The notes under the pieces are model-generated. The model was not told the DNA's origin and did not search any database. It saw nothing but the letters and a program-made list of their open reading frames with translations. A stretch of DNA of 64,000 bases from Rhyacichthys aspro (taxonomy: Eukaryota; Chordata; Actinopteri; Gobiiformes; Rhyacichthyidae), in assembly GCA_036850595.1 (NCBI GenBank), contig CM072153.1:19424169-19488168 (forward strand), written 5' to 3'. Shown in pieces: positions 14,101 to 29,100 of the stretch. Within the stretch, counting starts at the first letter, position 1; the number at the start of each line of letters is the position of its first letter. The position numbers and the translations under genes were made by a program.

Positions 14101-17100
14101 GATGAAACTCGCACAGATCTGCCATTTAAACTCAAATGGAGCACCGCATATAACTGGACATGTCATATTTTTAAAAATCAAAAGAGTGCCCCATATATCG
14201 TCCTGTATGTGAGTAATAAAAGACAATACACTCTTATGTAATGGCCTCTCCAACATCCTGAGACATCCTGAGTTTTAGTCACCAGTCACAGGCCTGTTAT
14301 ATAATGTAACAAGAGTCAGTGAACCTAACACCGTGGCCTCTTCACTGACAAACTCAGCACCCACTGCTTTGTGGAGGGAAGCCCTGCTACGGACAGACCT
14401 TCAAATATCATCTTGTGAAACTGAATTATGAGATTCTGAAGGTGAACTGGCAATGTTAGGGTGATGCATACAGTAAACACACTTGTTGGAAATGTGTTTC
14501 TGTTATTCGCCTCCTTTTTACATTTGTGCAACTCTCTGAAGGCTGAGTGTTGCCTCCGCTCGGCCTTTCTGGACTTTTTAAAGAAGGTTTTCACCATGTT
14601 CTGTTTCAAATCAAATTGAAAAGACTGTGAAAGAGACATTTAACTTATTCATTTCAACTAAGTTCAGGTTGTTCATAAAAAGTCATCCATAAAAATTACA
14701 TTTAGAAACTTGTGTATGGTTTATTCCTTTATCCTCACACTTTTTCAATTGTACATTAAGATTATAAAAGTGTTTCTGTGTGAACTCACTGCGGTCTGGA
14801 GGCTTCGGCCTGGTCCGTCTGCAGCTTCTCGCCTCCCTCCACCTCCATCGTGCAGTAAACAATCCTGTTTGGAGCCACCGACTTCAGGCCCTGCACCTCC
14901 ATGATCACAATCTGTGAACAACAACACAGACTTCATATAAAACACAGTGTTAGAATGAGACGGTTAAACAATAGTTGGGCGTGCAATATTATTAAAAGTG
15001 TTAAAAGTATCCTGGAAAAATCGTAGTAAATCAGTTTGTAACAAGAAGAATCACTGCAGTTCAAGATTATGGAGTGTTTTAGTCGAGTTAAAGTTTGGAA
15101 ATGACTGTAAATAGCAATAAGATAATAAAAAATGTATGTACGGATTCTCCTGTCTTTTGAGAAACACCTTATAAATCATTATGCAAATGTTTTCTAATGT
15201 ACACTGTATTTATTAGACGCTAAAACTCATCCCGTTCACCTCGAGATTAAACGACAGCACGACGTCAGACTTGGACAAGATGTCTCCCTCGTCTCCCATG
15301 TCGAGGAAGGAGTTGTTGAGCGAAGAGCGTTTGAGTTTCTGTTTGAAGTCCGGTCCTCCTTTAGACACAGGGAGACTCTCCAGATTGGCCATGAGCAGGT
15401 TGACCGAGGACCGCAGCTCCTCCACGAACAGAGCCTCCATGTCCGGAGACACCAACTTAGGATGCCTCCGCTCCTAAACACAAACAAACACACACTTATT
15501 GAAACGGGAGCAGAAAAAGGGCTCATTATGGCTTGGTTTTAGTTGAGTTTTTTGTGTGTGGTTGCTTTGGAAAATTAAATAGAGCTATACTGTTGGGTAA
15601 TTGATAAAATGTTCAGTTTTATGTGATATTGCTTAAATTTACTTGGCTGTAAATCTACAAACATCTGCAGAAATATGTTTTTTTACCTGAGACCAAGCCC
15701 CATCGAATGTGTTTTTAACCCAAACCAAAAACCAAAAGCCACAAACTGTTCACATTTATCTTAATTGTGTTAAATCTAACTTTGGCCTCATGTTTTGAAC
15801 TTGTCCTGCTGTATATTAGTCTTGGAAATTTGTTTTTACTCTCTGTGTGCCATCACTTTCACTGGAAAAATGGCTGCCCTTTCCTTTAATTAAAGAAAAT
15901 GAAGCACTCTCTCAGAGGCTCAGATGTTTAATTTTCTAAAATCTGGTCTTTGTTTCTGGATCTCGTTATGTCCTGCTGTTGGAGTCCTGTTCCTCATATT
16001 ATCATTTTTGTTTATTCTTGACCAAATGCCAAAATAAACTGCTCGTACTGTGAAATCTTTGGCAATTAACTCAAATTCTTGATTCTTGATAACGTAGAAA
16101 TATAAGAAGTTTTGAAAAATAAATCATACTCATCGATCAAATCAGAAAACCACTGTAATAAATATAACTGTGTGTGTATGAAAATAGCATAGCGGAGTAT
16201 TGGTTTTAGCACATTTTTGAGTAATGTTTGCACACAGCTGTTTAACTTTAGATTTAAAACATTTAATAATGAGCCAGGACGCATTGTTGGATGTTTTCGT
16301 CCTCACCCTGGAGATCTTCTCCGCCAGCTGCAGCCTCCCGTCCAGCTCTCGTCGGATCTGCGCCGCCTGCTCGTCCACGTTGTCCAACTGAGAAACACAG
16401 ACGGCGATAGATGGAGGTTAGTCACAAAGCTAAGAAATCAATGATCATCACGACAGAGCAGTAAAGGATTTAAAAGCCTGTTTAGAGTTGATCTACCAAG
16501 TAACAGATTGAAGACAGTAATGAGAAAGTGGTTAATGGTGGTAAATACGTTTCAAAAAGAGACTAGGGCGAAAGAGGAGCTCTCCAGATTATTTATTTAT
16601 TGTTACATCAATTCTGTAATGACCTGCTGCTGCAAAAAGTGTCAAAAGGTCAAAGGACATAGTGTAAATATCTGTACTGAACTCAGCTCTGTAGGTTTTT
16701 TTGTAGGATTTGACTCAAAGACATGGATTATTTCAGTTCTGGGAATAGAGCAGAACAACTGGAAGAAATCCTTTCACTGCAGTACCTTGAGTGTCCACTG
16801 GAGGCAGAGGAGAGTTGCACATCACACAAGATAAAATGTGATCAATCCACAAATTAGTGATAAAGATAAATGCTCTGACGTTGTTGTTTGTCTGATCTGC
16901 TTTTTTCTGTCGGTAAATGACATAAGTTAAAGAAAAAATGCTGTATTGTCTCAAAGATCCAGCGAAAGTCATAAAAACCAAAGCAAAAATGCATCTGTAA
17001 TGAATATTATCCCATTCTTCTTTTTTAAAAAAAAAATCTTTCTTACTGGTTACTGTCAATAATCCTGGACAGAACAGATAAATAAACCTCCGTCAGTGCT

Positions 17101-20100
17101 TCAACAGATCTCAAAACAGCTCAATTAAGAACTTTCTGCACTTTTTCATCATCTTTGCTTGATTACATTGTGATTTCAGGAGTGTTTAAAGCGTCATATT
17201 CAGTGTGCACTGGATTAGTATTACCCATGGACTTCTGTATTTCATAAATTATCTCACAAAGTCTGTGTTTTTAGTGGCGAAATCGCAAAGGATCAGTTAC
17301 GTCTGTGATTTACTCAATTTTATGATATTCTTTGTGTGTTTTCTTGTCTGTAGCTTCCTGAAAATCCACACAATCACCAAGAGATGCGGGTAAAAAATAA
17401 ACCCAATTACAGATAAGAAGATTCGTATGGGACTAGTATTATCACAGAAATACTGTCGGTCGTTTTCGGGAGAATTTTTACTTTACAAATGACCAAAATG
17501 GCAGTTTCGCACAGGTTTAAAATCACAGATGAGCTTTGCAATTATTACAAATTATGAATAGGGCTTAAGAACCATTAAAATGATTTTGAGAGTATATATT
17601 TTTGGGCTAAAAGTTACATGGTGCCCTTTAACTTTAAACAGAACACAAGATTTTTTTTAAAACTTCATAATAATGATGTCTGTGAGTTACTTAACACATA
17701 TTTCGTAAATTAAACGTATCCTAAAAGCAGTGTTTAACCTTTGTACAACTGTTTATCATCATCAGTCAACAATATATTTTTCTTTCTCCTTCGATGCCGT
17801 AAACAAAGCCGATGTTTTCTCCTCTATTTGACCCATAATCACATCCAATCCTTTTGTAAAAGCCTCGGCAGCCGCGGCGTCACAAGCTGCTCGCAGACAG
17901 ACGGCTGATGAATGTCTGACTCACTTTAATAACTGTGTGAAGGACCGCAGAAGGTCAGACACAAGACGACGGTTATGTTTCCACATCCTCCAACTGAGAC
18001 TGGCCCGAGAGGCTGCAGGAAATGAGACTATTGTAGCTCCACTTCAATTTTACAGCTACTAGCTAAAAGAAATATGGATTTAGGCTGACAGAAGTAAACA
18101 AATGTAGGCTGTGGATGATCGTTTGAAGGTAGAGGTCTTTGGTGCATCTGATCAATCTTTGAAACATCTGAAAATCCACACTAAAAATGTTTAAATTGTT
18201 CTATTTTATTGATTTGATTTGTTAACTTTTGGTTTTACTCTTCAGTTTCCAAACCGTTTAAACTGACCATTTGACATTGTGTAAAATTAAAAGTATAAAA
18301 AGACTGTGTAGGTCTTAAAAAGGTCAAATCATTTATAGTTATGTTATTAGTGATTATTATAAAGTGGTAACTGAAGTATTATGGGCTACCTAAGTGAAAA
18401 AATGCAGATTAGTGACTTAACGCAGCTGTATTAGCCAAATTAGTCATGAATACTTGGAATATTACAAGTTCAAATCAAGCAAATATACATTATTGTCCCA
18501 AAATGAAGTTTGTCAAAGTGTTGAGCAGCTGCAGGACACTGTACAATAAAGACAGACAAGACACAGGAACAGGAATAACACTTAAATAAAACCAGACACA
18601 TAAAAAAACACACCTGTACAAAATATATGAGTAAAGTGCAGATTTGGGGCCAGTTTTCTAATAAACTCCACACAGTTTCTCATTTTGAAATTACAATTAC
18701 AGCTTAATGCAAGATATTTAAAAGTCTTGACCTGCTCGCCTCTTGAAATCTTAAATCTCTGGAGTCAAATCGCATCTCTTTGGTCTTTTTAACGCTTTTT
18801 AAAACAAGGTAATGTTTGTCAGACCATTCCTTAAAAGTCACGATGCTGCCTTTTTAAAGCACAACAAGCTCATTCTGTCTTCAATCACACAACACTATTT
18901 ACAGAAGATCATTTCCCTGAGATTACTCTTGATTCCTTTGAGCACTTCTTTAAGACTAAAGGAAGAATCAGAGTTAAAAGAGAGTGACGGCTGATTCTGA
19001 ACAGGCTCATATTACACGGTTTATCTCTTCTCTCTCTTATCAGCTCTGAAGCCTCCACTTGTCTCTTTGGCCTCGGGCAGATTTCCGTCACTGTCTTTTT
19101 TATTTTTTTTTTATCTGCTGCCATTGTCGTTTTCGAAGCCCGTGTTCATCAAAGAAATGTAAAAAGCAGCGACTGGTTTCTGGAAACTCAGCAAAACTGC
19201 GCGGAGCTGACGCCTCTGAGCTCTGACGTGAAGCTGTTCTCCTCCAGAGAGAAGCCGAGGGTCAAACTGAAGGATCTGTACGGCACGATGGGACCAAAGG
19301 GGATTTAAAGTAGACTCAGGAGAATATTTGAGTGGATTTGAGAAGTGTCAAGACCACATTCACTCATTCACGACCGAGACCTGGGTATGACACAATGGAA
19401 AAGGATCCCAGGGAAAAAATATAAAATAAACGTTAATGTTTGGCGAAGGAGGCAGTGTTGGAGGGATTTTATTTTTTAAGATACAGATACAGTAAAAAAA
19501 AATCTGTTCAATTCAAGTCTTGAGTTGGAATCCCAAAACCAAGACAAAGACGAGTGAAAATGGATTTTGTCCAATCACAGCTCACTTCAGGTAAAAAGGA
19601 GCGCTCCCATTGGTCGACACCGATGTCAACAACGAAGGAACAAGGAAATAAACCAAGGAAATGGTTATTCTGTTGGAAAAATTGTCTTATTTTCGAGTGA
19701 AACAGCTAAAAAAGATGACGTAGTAGTTACTTGAATTAGAGAAAATGATATGAGAATGAAAAGACAGAGATATCAGTCAGAGAAGCTCACCAACTCCAAC
19801 CAGTCACTGACAATATGGAGGATAAAATTACAATAAAATAATAATACTACATTCATAATAATAAAAGATCCAATCCTCTTCCAAGTATCTTCTAAAAAAA
19901 TCCTGTAAAAACTGATTGCTGTGATAACTTTGTAATAATTGCTGTAACCTTTTAAACACACCACACATGAAGAATAAAAATACTATTATAATTTCCTAAA
20001 ATGCTCTTATTTTTCCAACCAATGTGGTCAAAGGCTGCCTCCTCGGGTGTAGACCACCTAAATCCAGATGCTCCTTTATTCATCAAAACCTTTGGCATGA

Positions 20101-23100
20101 CTGTGGTTTAAAAAAGAAAAGGCAGTTCAGTGGAGTTTTGTGTTCGGGGCAAAAGGTGTCAGCACTTTACAAAACCTATGAAGAAAGGCTTCGAGACCCG
20201 TCCCGCTCTGTGAACTTCCCTTTTTTAACTTCCTCTTTTCACAAAAGACTGAAGAGATAAAGACTAGAACAACACCTGAGAGCTTGAACTTTAGACCAGT
20301 TGGTGTTGTTATTGTGAGTGACTTTTTACTTTTCTTTATAACTATTTATGAAAGTTGTTGTTTGAATATTAATGCTTTTTTATAAGTGCGGTCTTGCTGT
20401 TTAAAAATAATGGTTTTTATGCTGCTTTTTGTTATTCTCTCTGTTTATTTATTTTGTTGTGGTGTATTCAGACTGCAAACAAATCCCTAATGACTCTGTA
20501 TTTAATATTGAATTTAAATGATGCCCTCAATTAGATTTTCTAAATGGAAACGCAACTGGGAGCACTTTAGTTATTTACATCTACTTTTATATTCGGTTTT
20601 GAATTCTGCTTCATCCATTTCGCCCATTATTCTATGTTAATGTAATTGTTTGTGGTGTTTTTAGATTTTAGAAGAAAAACGTCTGCTCAGTCGAAGTAAG
20701 AGACCTTCTATAACCTCGAAACTTCCATCAACGTTCAGACCATGGTCTCGAATGACTTTACAGCAATCTGACAAGTCTGAACTTTGCTGTGACCCCATCA
20801 CAAGCTTTTTTTTTTGTAATGACATGGGTAATGTGTGTGACATCCTCAAAAAAAAAAAAGAAACACTCTCAGCTCAAATATAGAACCTCATTTTAACAAA
20901 ATGATCGGTCTCCGTTTGGAAACGCAAAACGGTGACACGCTCTGTGTTAGCGATCCAATTAAATTTGGAGTCTTATCTCTGTGTCAGACTCAGTGTCAGG
21001 ACGCTCTGCTTGTCTTTATCTAAAATGGAAGTCAATATATTTGAGGAAGAGAAGCGACAATTACCGGATGAATCAATCAAAAGTGTTTGATTTGAGACGG
21101 TTCATCGCGCCGCCGCCGTCCGTCTCCGTCTAATCGCTGACACTTTTTAAATCAAGACTATTCTCTGTGTGGACAGTGACTCACATGACGGTCCAGGCTG
21201 ATATTTTCTCCGTCAGATACATATTTTTCACATTATTTGTTTTGATATTCAGCAGCTTTAAATGTCCAAAGCATCTCGAAAAACAGGGCAAAGGCTTTAC
21301 GCTTTCAAACTGTATTTTTGATTTTCATTTTGTATTTCTCGAGGACACATCAGGATTTTTTTTAGTAAACAAACTCTGTAATCATTTTTGGTTGATGGCC
21401 TTGACATATTGTTTTTTATTCTATGATTATGTTTGATTAAACCATGTCTAACAGCGTTTACCAGGTTTGTAGCTCAGCTCGGGTGAAGGCAAGTAACACA
21501 AACCATCACGTGAAATGTAAAACTAAAGTTATACATCTGTTTAAAAGGAAAATGTATGAAAACGATAATAAAAACTAGTGCAAATTCACAACAAAGGGGC
21601 TCAAACCGGTGCCAATCAAAGAAAAGGAGGTTCTAACTTTTGTATTCGATTATTACCAAGTGTCAAATCCCACATGAACAAATCAAAGAGCTAAATACCA
21701 AACCAAAAATAAATGAAGAAACGTTTGTATGTCTAAGGATCTTCCAAAGTGTGAGTGTTCTGAACCTTCATGATTATAATAATTCCTCATAATGTAACAG
21801 AGATGTGCCAAACTACAGCATTTATTTAATAAGCTCAGTGTAGATAGACGGCGGCACTAATGGACAGATTAAATATCTTTTTTTTGCACTGATTGTGTAG
21901 TCTGTTTAGGGTTTAAAAACCACCGGCCGCCATTATTAAGGCTTAATTAAGGCTTAATTATTATTATTTCTCTTGGGGCAAACAATGAGGGGTAGGAATA
22001 TAATAGTCCCCCAAATAAATGAGACACCACTGCACCTGTAGATGCATGGATATATAATAAGAGTGATAATAAGATAAGGTCTGTACAATATAACATACTG
22101 TATATATAACATAAATTTAAAAAAAAATATTGATCCCATTCTCATACAGTTTAGTGCAAAAGTAGTGTTGGAAAAATGCAATAAAAATGTATACACAGAC
22201 TTTAGAACAAATTTTACAAATAAAATATGAAAAATGTACACTAAAATATAAGAAACTTTAAAAGGTGCATGTGTACATAACATATATATGGATGAACTGA
22301 TAGTGGTGTTATGCATTAGCTAATCTCAGACATTCTGCAAAAGCAATGATGTAAAGCTAACCTTAGCAAATTAGCAAAAGAGAAGTGGGATACCATTTTG
22401 TTTCACCTGAACACACAAAAATGAGGAAAGAGTAGAAATCCTGGTCTAATAACACTAATAACACATCCAAACCTGGTCTGATATCCTCTGGAGCTTCATA
22501 TTTCTGTAACAAGTGCCTGATTTTATGCAACTGTTTACTAAAAATTGACAATATCTATCTTTAAATTCCTCGTGACCAAAACTTAACATGTCTCTGAGGA
22601 AAAAAACGTCACTTTATTATGAAATCTATTGATCTCACAGGTGTCTTTTCTTTTCTTTCGTGGATGTTCTGAAGATGAAAGAGACTTTTTTCACAGACCG
22701 ACAGCGTGGACTAAAACGAACACACACACAGAGACGGCGCCGGCTTTGTTACCATGACTTCTTTTATGGGCTCTTTATCGGCAGCGTTTTCTAATTCAGT
22801 CTCTCGGTGCATTTCTATGACAACCGGGCGTCACGAGAGAAGCAGTTAATCAAAGTCTCAGCAACGCGGCAGAGTCACGGCTCGGATCCCACTGAACTGT
22901 TCTCAGGAATCCTTGAACGAGACCGGGACAGAAATACTTAAGAGTGGGTATAATAAGTACCTGGGTTATAGCTCCAGGAATACAACGCTTTCATTTAGGT
23001 CACACATGTCACACACGTCAAACTCAGGGCTCTGCAATAAATATAGTTAACATTGAACAGGTTTTAGATGGATTTGAACAGGTTTTAGTTGGATTTGAAC

Positions 23101-26100
23101 AGGTTTTAGATGAATCTGAACAGGTTTTAGTTGAATTTGAACAGGTTTTAGTTGGATTTGATCAGGTTTTAGATGAATTTGAACAGGTTTTAGAAGGATT
23201 TGAACAGGTTTTATTTGGATTTTAACAGGTTTTATTTGGATTTGAACATGTTTTAAATGAATCTGAACAGGTTTTATTTGGATTTGAACATGTTTTAGTT
23301 GTTTTTGAACAGGTTTTAGACGGATTTGAACAGGTTTTATTTGGATTTGAAAAGGTTTTAGATGAATTTGAACAGCTTTTAGAAGGATTTGAACAGGTTT
23401 TAGATGGATTTGAACAGGTTTTATTTGGATTTGAAAAGGTTTTAGATGAATTTGAAGAGATTTTAGATGAATTTGAACAGGTTTTAGATGGATTTGGACA
23501 GGTTTTAGAAGGATTTTAACAGGTGTTAGTTGGCTTTGAACAAGTTTTAGATGGATTTGGACAGGTTTTATTTGGATCTGAGCAGGTTTTATTTGGATTT
23601 GAACAGGTTTTATTTGGATTTGAACAGGTTTTATTTGGATTTGAACAGGTTTTAGATGGATTTGAACATGTTTTTTTTTGGATTTAAACAGGTTTTAGAT
23701 GGATTTGAACATGTTTTATTTGGATTTGAACAGGTTTTAGATGGATTTGAATCAGATTTATGTTATTTGTTCATGAAATCTTACAGGTGAAGCCAGTTTT
23801 TGCCACAAAGTAAATAAAACCTGTTCTAATTTTATTTCATTTCAGTGTATATTTGTGTTTGTGCAGGATTATTTTTAGTGACGGTGTGCTCATAAAGCCC
23901 ATTTTCTAAAGCCTCTTTTTCCCACAAATGGAAACACCGACCTATGGTGCAGCTACTTCACTGTTGTACTGTAAAACACACTGATGTGAGTGGAAAGCAG
24001 GTTTTTCAGGACTCCACTTCACAAATAAAGGCTGGATAAATCTTTTGCGTCCGTACAATCTGCAGAGCTTTGTCACATGCAGATTTACATTGCCGTAACT
24101 TAATTATCCTCTGGTGCATTATTTCTAGCTGGTACAAAATAATTTCTGAACAAAAGTCGTCATTGCTGCAGCTGCCATTCACAAACTCAACAACCTGCTG
24201 CTCCGACTCATTATTTGATGAATAAGACGGACGGAAAAAGAGATGAACAATTACAGCCTCCAGCAGTCACACACAGAGCCGACACAATGACGGAGGAAAG
24301 AAAGAAAGGAAGAAAGAAAGGAAAACAGCTCCGATGTGTTGTTAAGGCTAAAGAAAACTTTTCTGCCACAAAAGTAACTCACAGGTAACTTTTCAAACAG
24401 ATATAGTCTTGGCTTTTTCTTTTACAGCTGAATCTAACCTAAAAAACAATGGGAAAATACCAAACAAATATCAGACTGGAATAAGACATAAGGCCACGTT
24501 TTAGGGAAATATAGTCGGTAATGTTGGATTAATTAATTAAAAAGGCTATTCTTCAATTTCTATTCCACAACAAAAAAAGTTCCAGTAAAAAAAGTTCCTC
24601 CGAGGTCGACACTTACTGTACAAACAGAGACAGGACAGAAAACAACGTATTAATGCTTTGCTCATGGTTTTTATTATTATAATGTGTTTATTCTTGTCTT
24701 TGTTTGTTTGTTTTATTGCTTTCTGTTTATTTTCTGGGTAGGGAAAAAAATACAAATAAAATTAAAAAAGTGATTTAAGATTTAAGAAGGTCTAACTACA
24801 GAAATGACTGTGATGACCATCAATAAGTAGGACAACAAGTGTAGGATTAAATAAGATTAAGCTTCATCCTACTACTTTTTGGACAAGAATTATACTGTTT
24901 TGCTTGTTTTTGTTTTGTCTTGGTTATTAAGTTTGTTTTGTTTTGCTTGTTTGTTGTTGTTGTTGTCATTGTTTGTTTGTTTTTATTTATACTATTGATT
25001 TTATTTTTGTACCAACTCTACATAAATGAATATATCCAACAAAAACCTGTTAAAATTCACCAAAAACCTGTTAAAATTCATCTAAAACCTTTTCAAATCC
25101 ATGTAAAACCTTTTAAAATTCACCTAAAACCTGTTCAAATTCATTTAAAACCTGTCCAAATCCAACTAAAACCTGTTCAAATCCAACTAAAACCTCTTCA
25201 AATTCATCGAAAACCTGTCCAAATCCAACTAAAACCTGTTCAGATTCAACTGAAACCTGTTCAAATCCAACTGAAACCTGTTCAGATTCAACTAAAACCT
25301 GTTCAAATCCAACTAAAACCTGTTCAAATTCACCTAAAACCTGTTCAAATTCATTTAAAACCTGTCCAAATCCAACTAAAACCTGTTCAGATTAAACTAA
25401 AACCTGTTCAAATCCATCTCAAATCTGTTTCAATCCAACTGAAACCTGTTCAAATCCAACTAAAACCTGTTCAAATCCAACTAAAACCTGTTCAGATTAA
25501 ACTAAAACCTGTTAAAATTCATCTAAATCCTGTTCAAATCTGACTAAAACTTGTCCAGATTCAACTAAAACATTTTCAAATCCCTCTAAAACCTGTTAAA
25601 ATCCATCTAAAACATTTTCAAATCCCTCTAAAACCTGTTAAAATTCATCTAAAACATTTTCAAAACCATCTAAATCCTATTCAAATCCAACTAAAACCTG
25701 TTCAAATCCATCTCAAATCTGTTCAAATCCTAAAAACTAAAACCAGTTTCCATAAAAGCAGGAAATTATAAAACACAACTCACCCCTCACCACTTTGAGT
25801 TTGACACCTCTGATATAAACTGTGTCACTGACAGTAAACACGAACCTACACTTTATTCTTGTGTCCAACATCTTGGCCAAATACCATTTATTTATACATT
25901 TCCGATAACAACAACAACTAACAAGGCCACATCAACAAAAACCTCACTTTACTGACAACAGTCTATAGTATCATCTCTTTATTATCATCAACACTGTGCT
26001 ATTCAAACTGCTGGAAAATCAAGGACCAACACAATATAGATCAACATAAACAGAGACAAAAGTTTACCACAAACTTAAAGCATGGATCTGAACAAACGGA

Positions 26101-29100
26101 TCCCACTTAAAGTCTTTCACTAACGTCTAAATGAGACAATCAACAGTAGAGAATGGTATAATAATGGCTCAATAGGTGCAGCTAACGGCGATGGGCTTCA
26201 GCTAAGAGTCCTTTATATCCAGAATAAATCTTTGCGATGTAAATAGCGAACGCATGAGATTTGATTTTAAAGCGCACGCAATTTAAATAAGACGACAGGA
26301 GTCAAAACACGGCACTGAATAATGGATTTAATGCTGTAAATGGAGCCTGTTAAAAGCCATTTACTCATTTCAGACAAGTCGCACTCGGCATAATGATCAG
26401 CATCCGTTCGTTTGTGCGACAGACACAAGATAATGACATTAATATAAATAAGTTGGTGACTGACAGCTCTTAAACACAGGTGTTAGTAATATCTCAAGAT
26501 TTAATTACACTATTGTTCTTTCTTTTCAAAGTGGGACTTGGTTTAGTTTTCCTTCTGACTCCAGCTATGGGCCTGATACTCTTATTATTCCATTAAATAA
26601 ACCAAAAATGGGTAAAAAACAATCAACACAATCCAGTTTCTGATTATTACCTTGAAACTGAAACTTAGATTTACTGTAATAAGTCAGTGTAGTAACATTA
26701 AACAACAATATTACCTATTTATCAATGAACTTGTAAATGAAAGGATGAGTTTTGACTGTTTTTTAAAAGATGGCGACCATTTAATGCTGATGTAAATTAC
26801 GACTGCTGTTACCACGACTGCCATCATTTTATTGCGTTGTAATAGAAAGTGCTGCTGAGCTATTTTTCAATGAAACACTGAATTCATTTAAGAAGGGATC
26901 TGGTCCTAATTAAATGATTAAACCCACGTCTAGGTCAAATGTTATAGACTGATTTAATTCATTAAACTCACTCAAAGTCACAATGCAAATCCATCCACTT
27001 TGAAAAGAGAAATAGGTCAAAAAGGGTAAAAATCCTTTTGGAGCAGCTGTAATACTTTAAATAAAATCTTAAAATAACCTTAATTCAATGTTCTTTTTTG
27101 GTTTTGTTTTGTTTTTAACTCTGAATGGTTGCATCCAGTTGCACATGAGTCAGTTTATTCTGCATCTGATTGTAAAAAACAGTGAATAAAGTCTTTTTTT
27201 TTTTGGTTTGTAAAATAAATACAAAGGTAAATGAAGCGGCTCAGTCTGGCGCTTGTTTATTCCCTGCAGCTCAACACCTGGACCCGGCCCCCTCTTCTCT
27301 GCTATTTTTAACCCTCCCCATGTTTCCCATCATCGGTGCTCATCCCTTCAACTCAGGGTGAATATATTTGTCTGCAGGAAAAATAAACAATACAGCAGGG
27401 TCTATATTTGTTTTTTGAGGAAACAATGTCACTAATTATTGAATGCATTTGACTGATTGGACATTTGGTTGCTTTACGCCACTAGATTTTATCCCAATAG
27501 ATTTTGTTTGCAGCACCATCTGTTCATTGGAAGCGTTTCTAAACCACCAGATGCCACAAAATAAGACAAAGTGCAGTTTTTGGGTGCATTTTCAACAAAT
27601 ATCAACATCACCTACGTATTTTTTAGACAGAACTGCAATTATTTCACATCTGCTGAGGTTTGACAAAACAACAACAAGCGTGAAAAATTAGAGTCAGAGT
27701 TTCAAAGTTCATTTCAGACGATACGGAAGAGATTCTGTGTAACTATTCTAAACTATTTCTAAACCTACATCCAAGTCTATTGTGTAATTATCTTTTTTTC
27801 TACTTTTTTGCATCATTTACTAACACTTTATTATTCAATTTGACTTTTTATGTTGGTTTTATGCACTATTTTGAATTGTAAATTGTACTAAAATGATGTT
27901 GTATATTTATTTAGCGCTTTAAACTAATTATGATCGCCTGATAAAATAGTTTAGAAGCAACAAAAGAGTTAAATGAACTAAACAAAAAAAGTCTGTTGAG
28001 TGGACGATACATAATCCTCAGTCGAGCAAATACGAGAAGTGAAAGAAAAAACAAGAATCAGAAATGTTTTTAAATAAATAACACCTTGTTTTTCTGATAA
28101 ATCAAACAGAAAACATGCAAAATGTATTAATTTTTTTCTTGATGACAAAGCTAGTGATTATTATCAACAGATGTTTCCCGTTTTAAACGTCGTGAATTTA
28201 AACATCGTATTTATCGTCTACACTGCATTAAACACAAGCAGAACCTGTGACATCAAATAGTGACTTCATAAATTATATTATTTAATGTTCAGAAAGATGT
28301 GAATGAACCGGAAACAGTTTAAATGTTTACTGCAGCGAAACATGACTGTATCTCCAGCTAAACACCAGGATTTATTTTTATTTTTTTACATTATTATTAC
28401 ATAATACGTAATTATTAAAGGAAACTCCGACTTGTAGGACTAATTGATCTTGTGTAATAAACATTTGCTTCAGCTACAAAAACCTGTTCTCAAAAAGACT
28501 TTAGACCGTTTCGTTTTTATAAGTTTTGAAAAATTTATTTCTATCGTACGCCGCCATTGTTGTTGACATTGCAATGCATTCTGGGTAATGAAGTCTAACG
28601 GCAGTCGCGATCTCATTCCCTTATATTAATCCGGTAGCAGTGGACTTCAGAGGACTCGTCTGCAGGCTTTAGCTCATTCAAACCTCCTTTTTTGATCACT
28701 TGGAAAGCAGTAAAGACTTATGTCCAGTTTTTGTTGCCCTTCGATTGAAAATTGCAACCAAAAGCAACGTAGCGCAGCATTGTTTCCACCGTTGAAGACT
28801 GTCTAAGACAAAAAAATGATCCGAAACAATATACTTTTACCTTGACGTTCGTCTCAGCTGCGGCCGAATGACGTCAAAGTCCCAGAATGCATTGCGCAGG
28901 TAAAAAAATGGCGACTTCCATAGTCAGAAAAGGTAGTCAACATATACGATTTTTAAAGTAATTGGGAGTTTTCAAGTGCAACTAACAATGAATTTTAGTA
29001 GAAAAGGACAATAAGAACATATTAAGCCGAAAAAGTGCTAATAGTCAGTGTTCCTTTTAACAGTGCATCCAGCCACACCATCCCATTCTGACCCGTCCCG

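Larger units (their letters stand above)
7996..14789 (-). other. cadps2 intron (6.8 kb)
   Basis: Non-coding. It holds a LINE/SINE-like tail (8310-8375), minisatellite element 1 (8393-9300), a CpG-rich stretch (9530-9850), a decayed Tc1-like element (10893-11405), a TAAT-rich candidate regulatory block (11560-11990) and a degenerate SINE-like fragment (12340-12475). Nothing is recognised in 12500-14789. Confidence 0.6.

Noticed and set aside
20810..20860. Processed pseudogene tail (A-rich run)
   Set aside because: A short poly-A/T run with no recognisable coding sequence upstream.
22944..23225. 93-codon frame with EQVLVGF-type repeats
   Set aside because: It starts with GTG and is the forward version of the same minisatellite translated; no gene support.
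24920..25543. 207-codon open frame, longest in the window
   Set aside because: It begins with TTG and has no ATG. Its body is the translated 21-bp repeat and its leader a T/G-rich low-complexity tract, so it is not called a gene.
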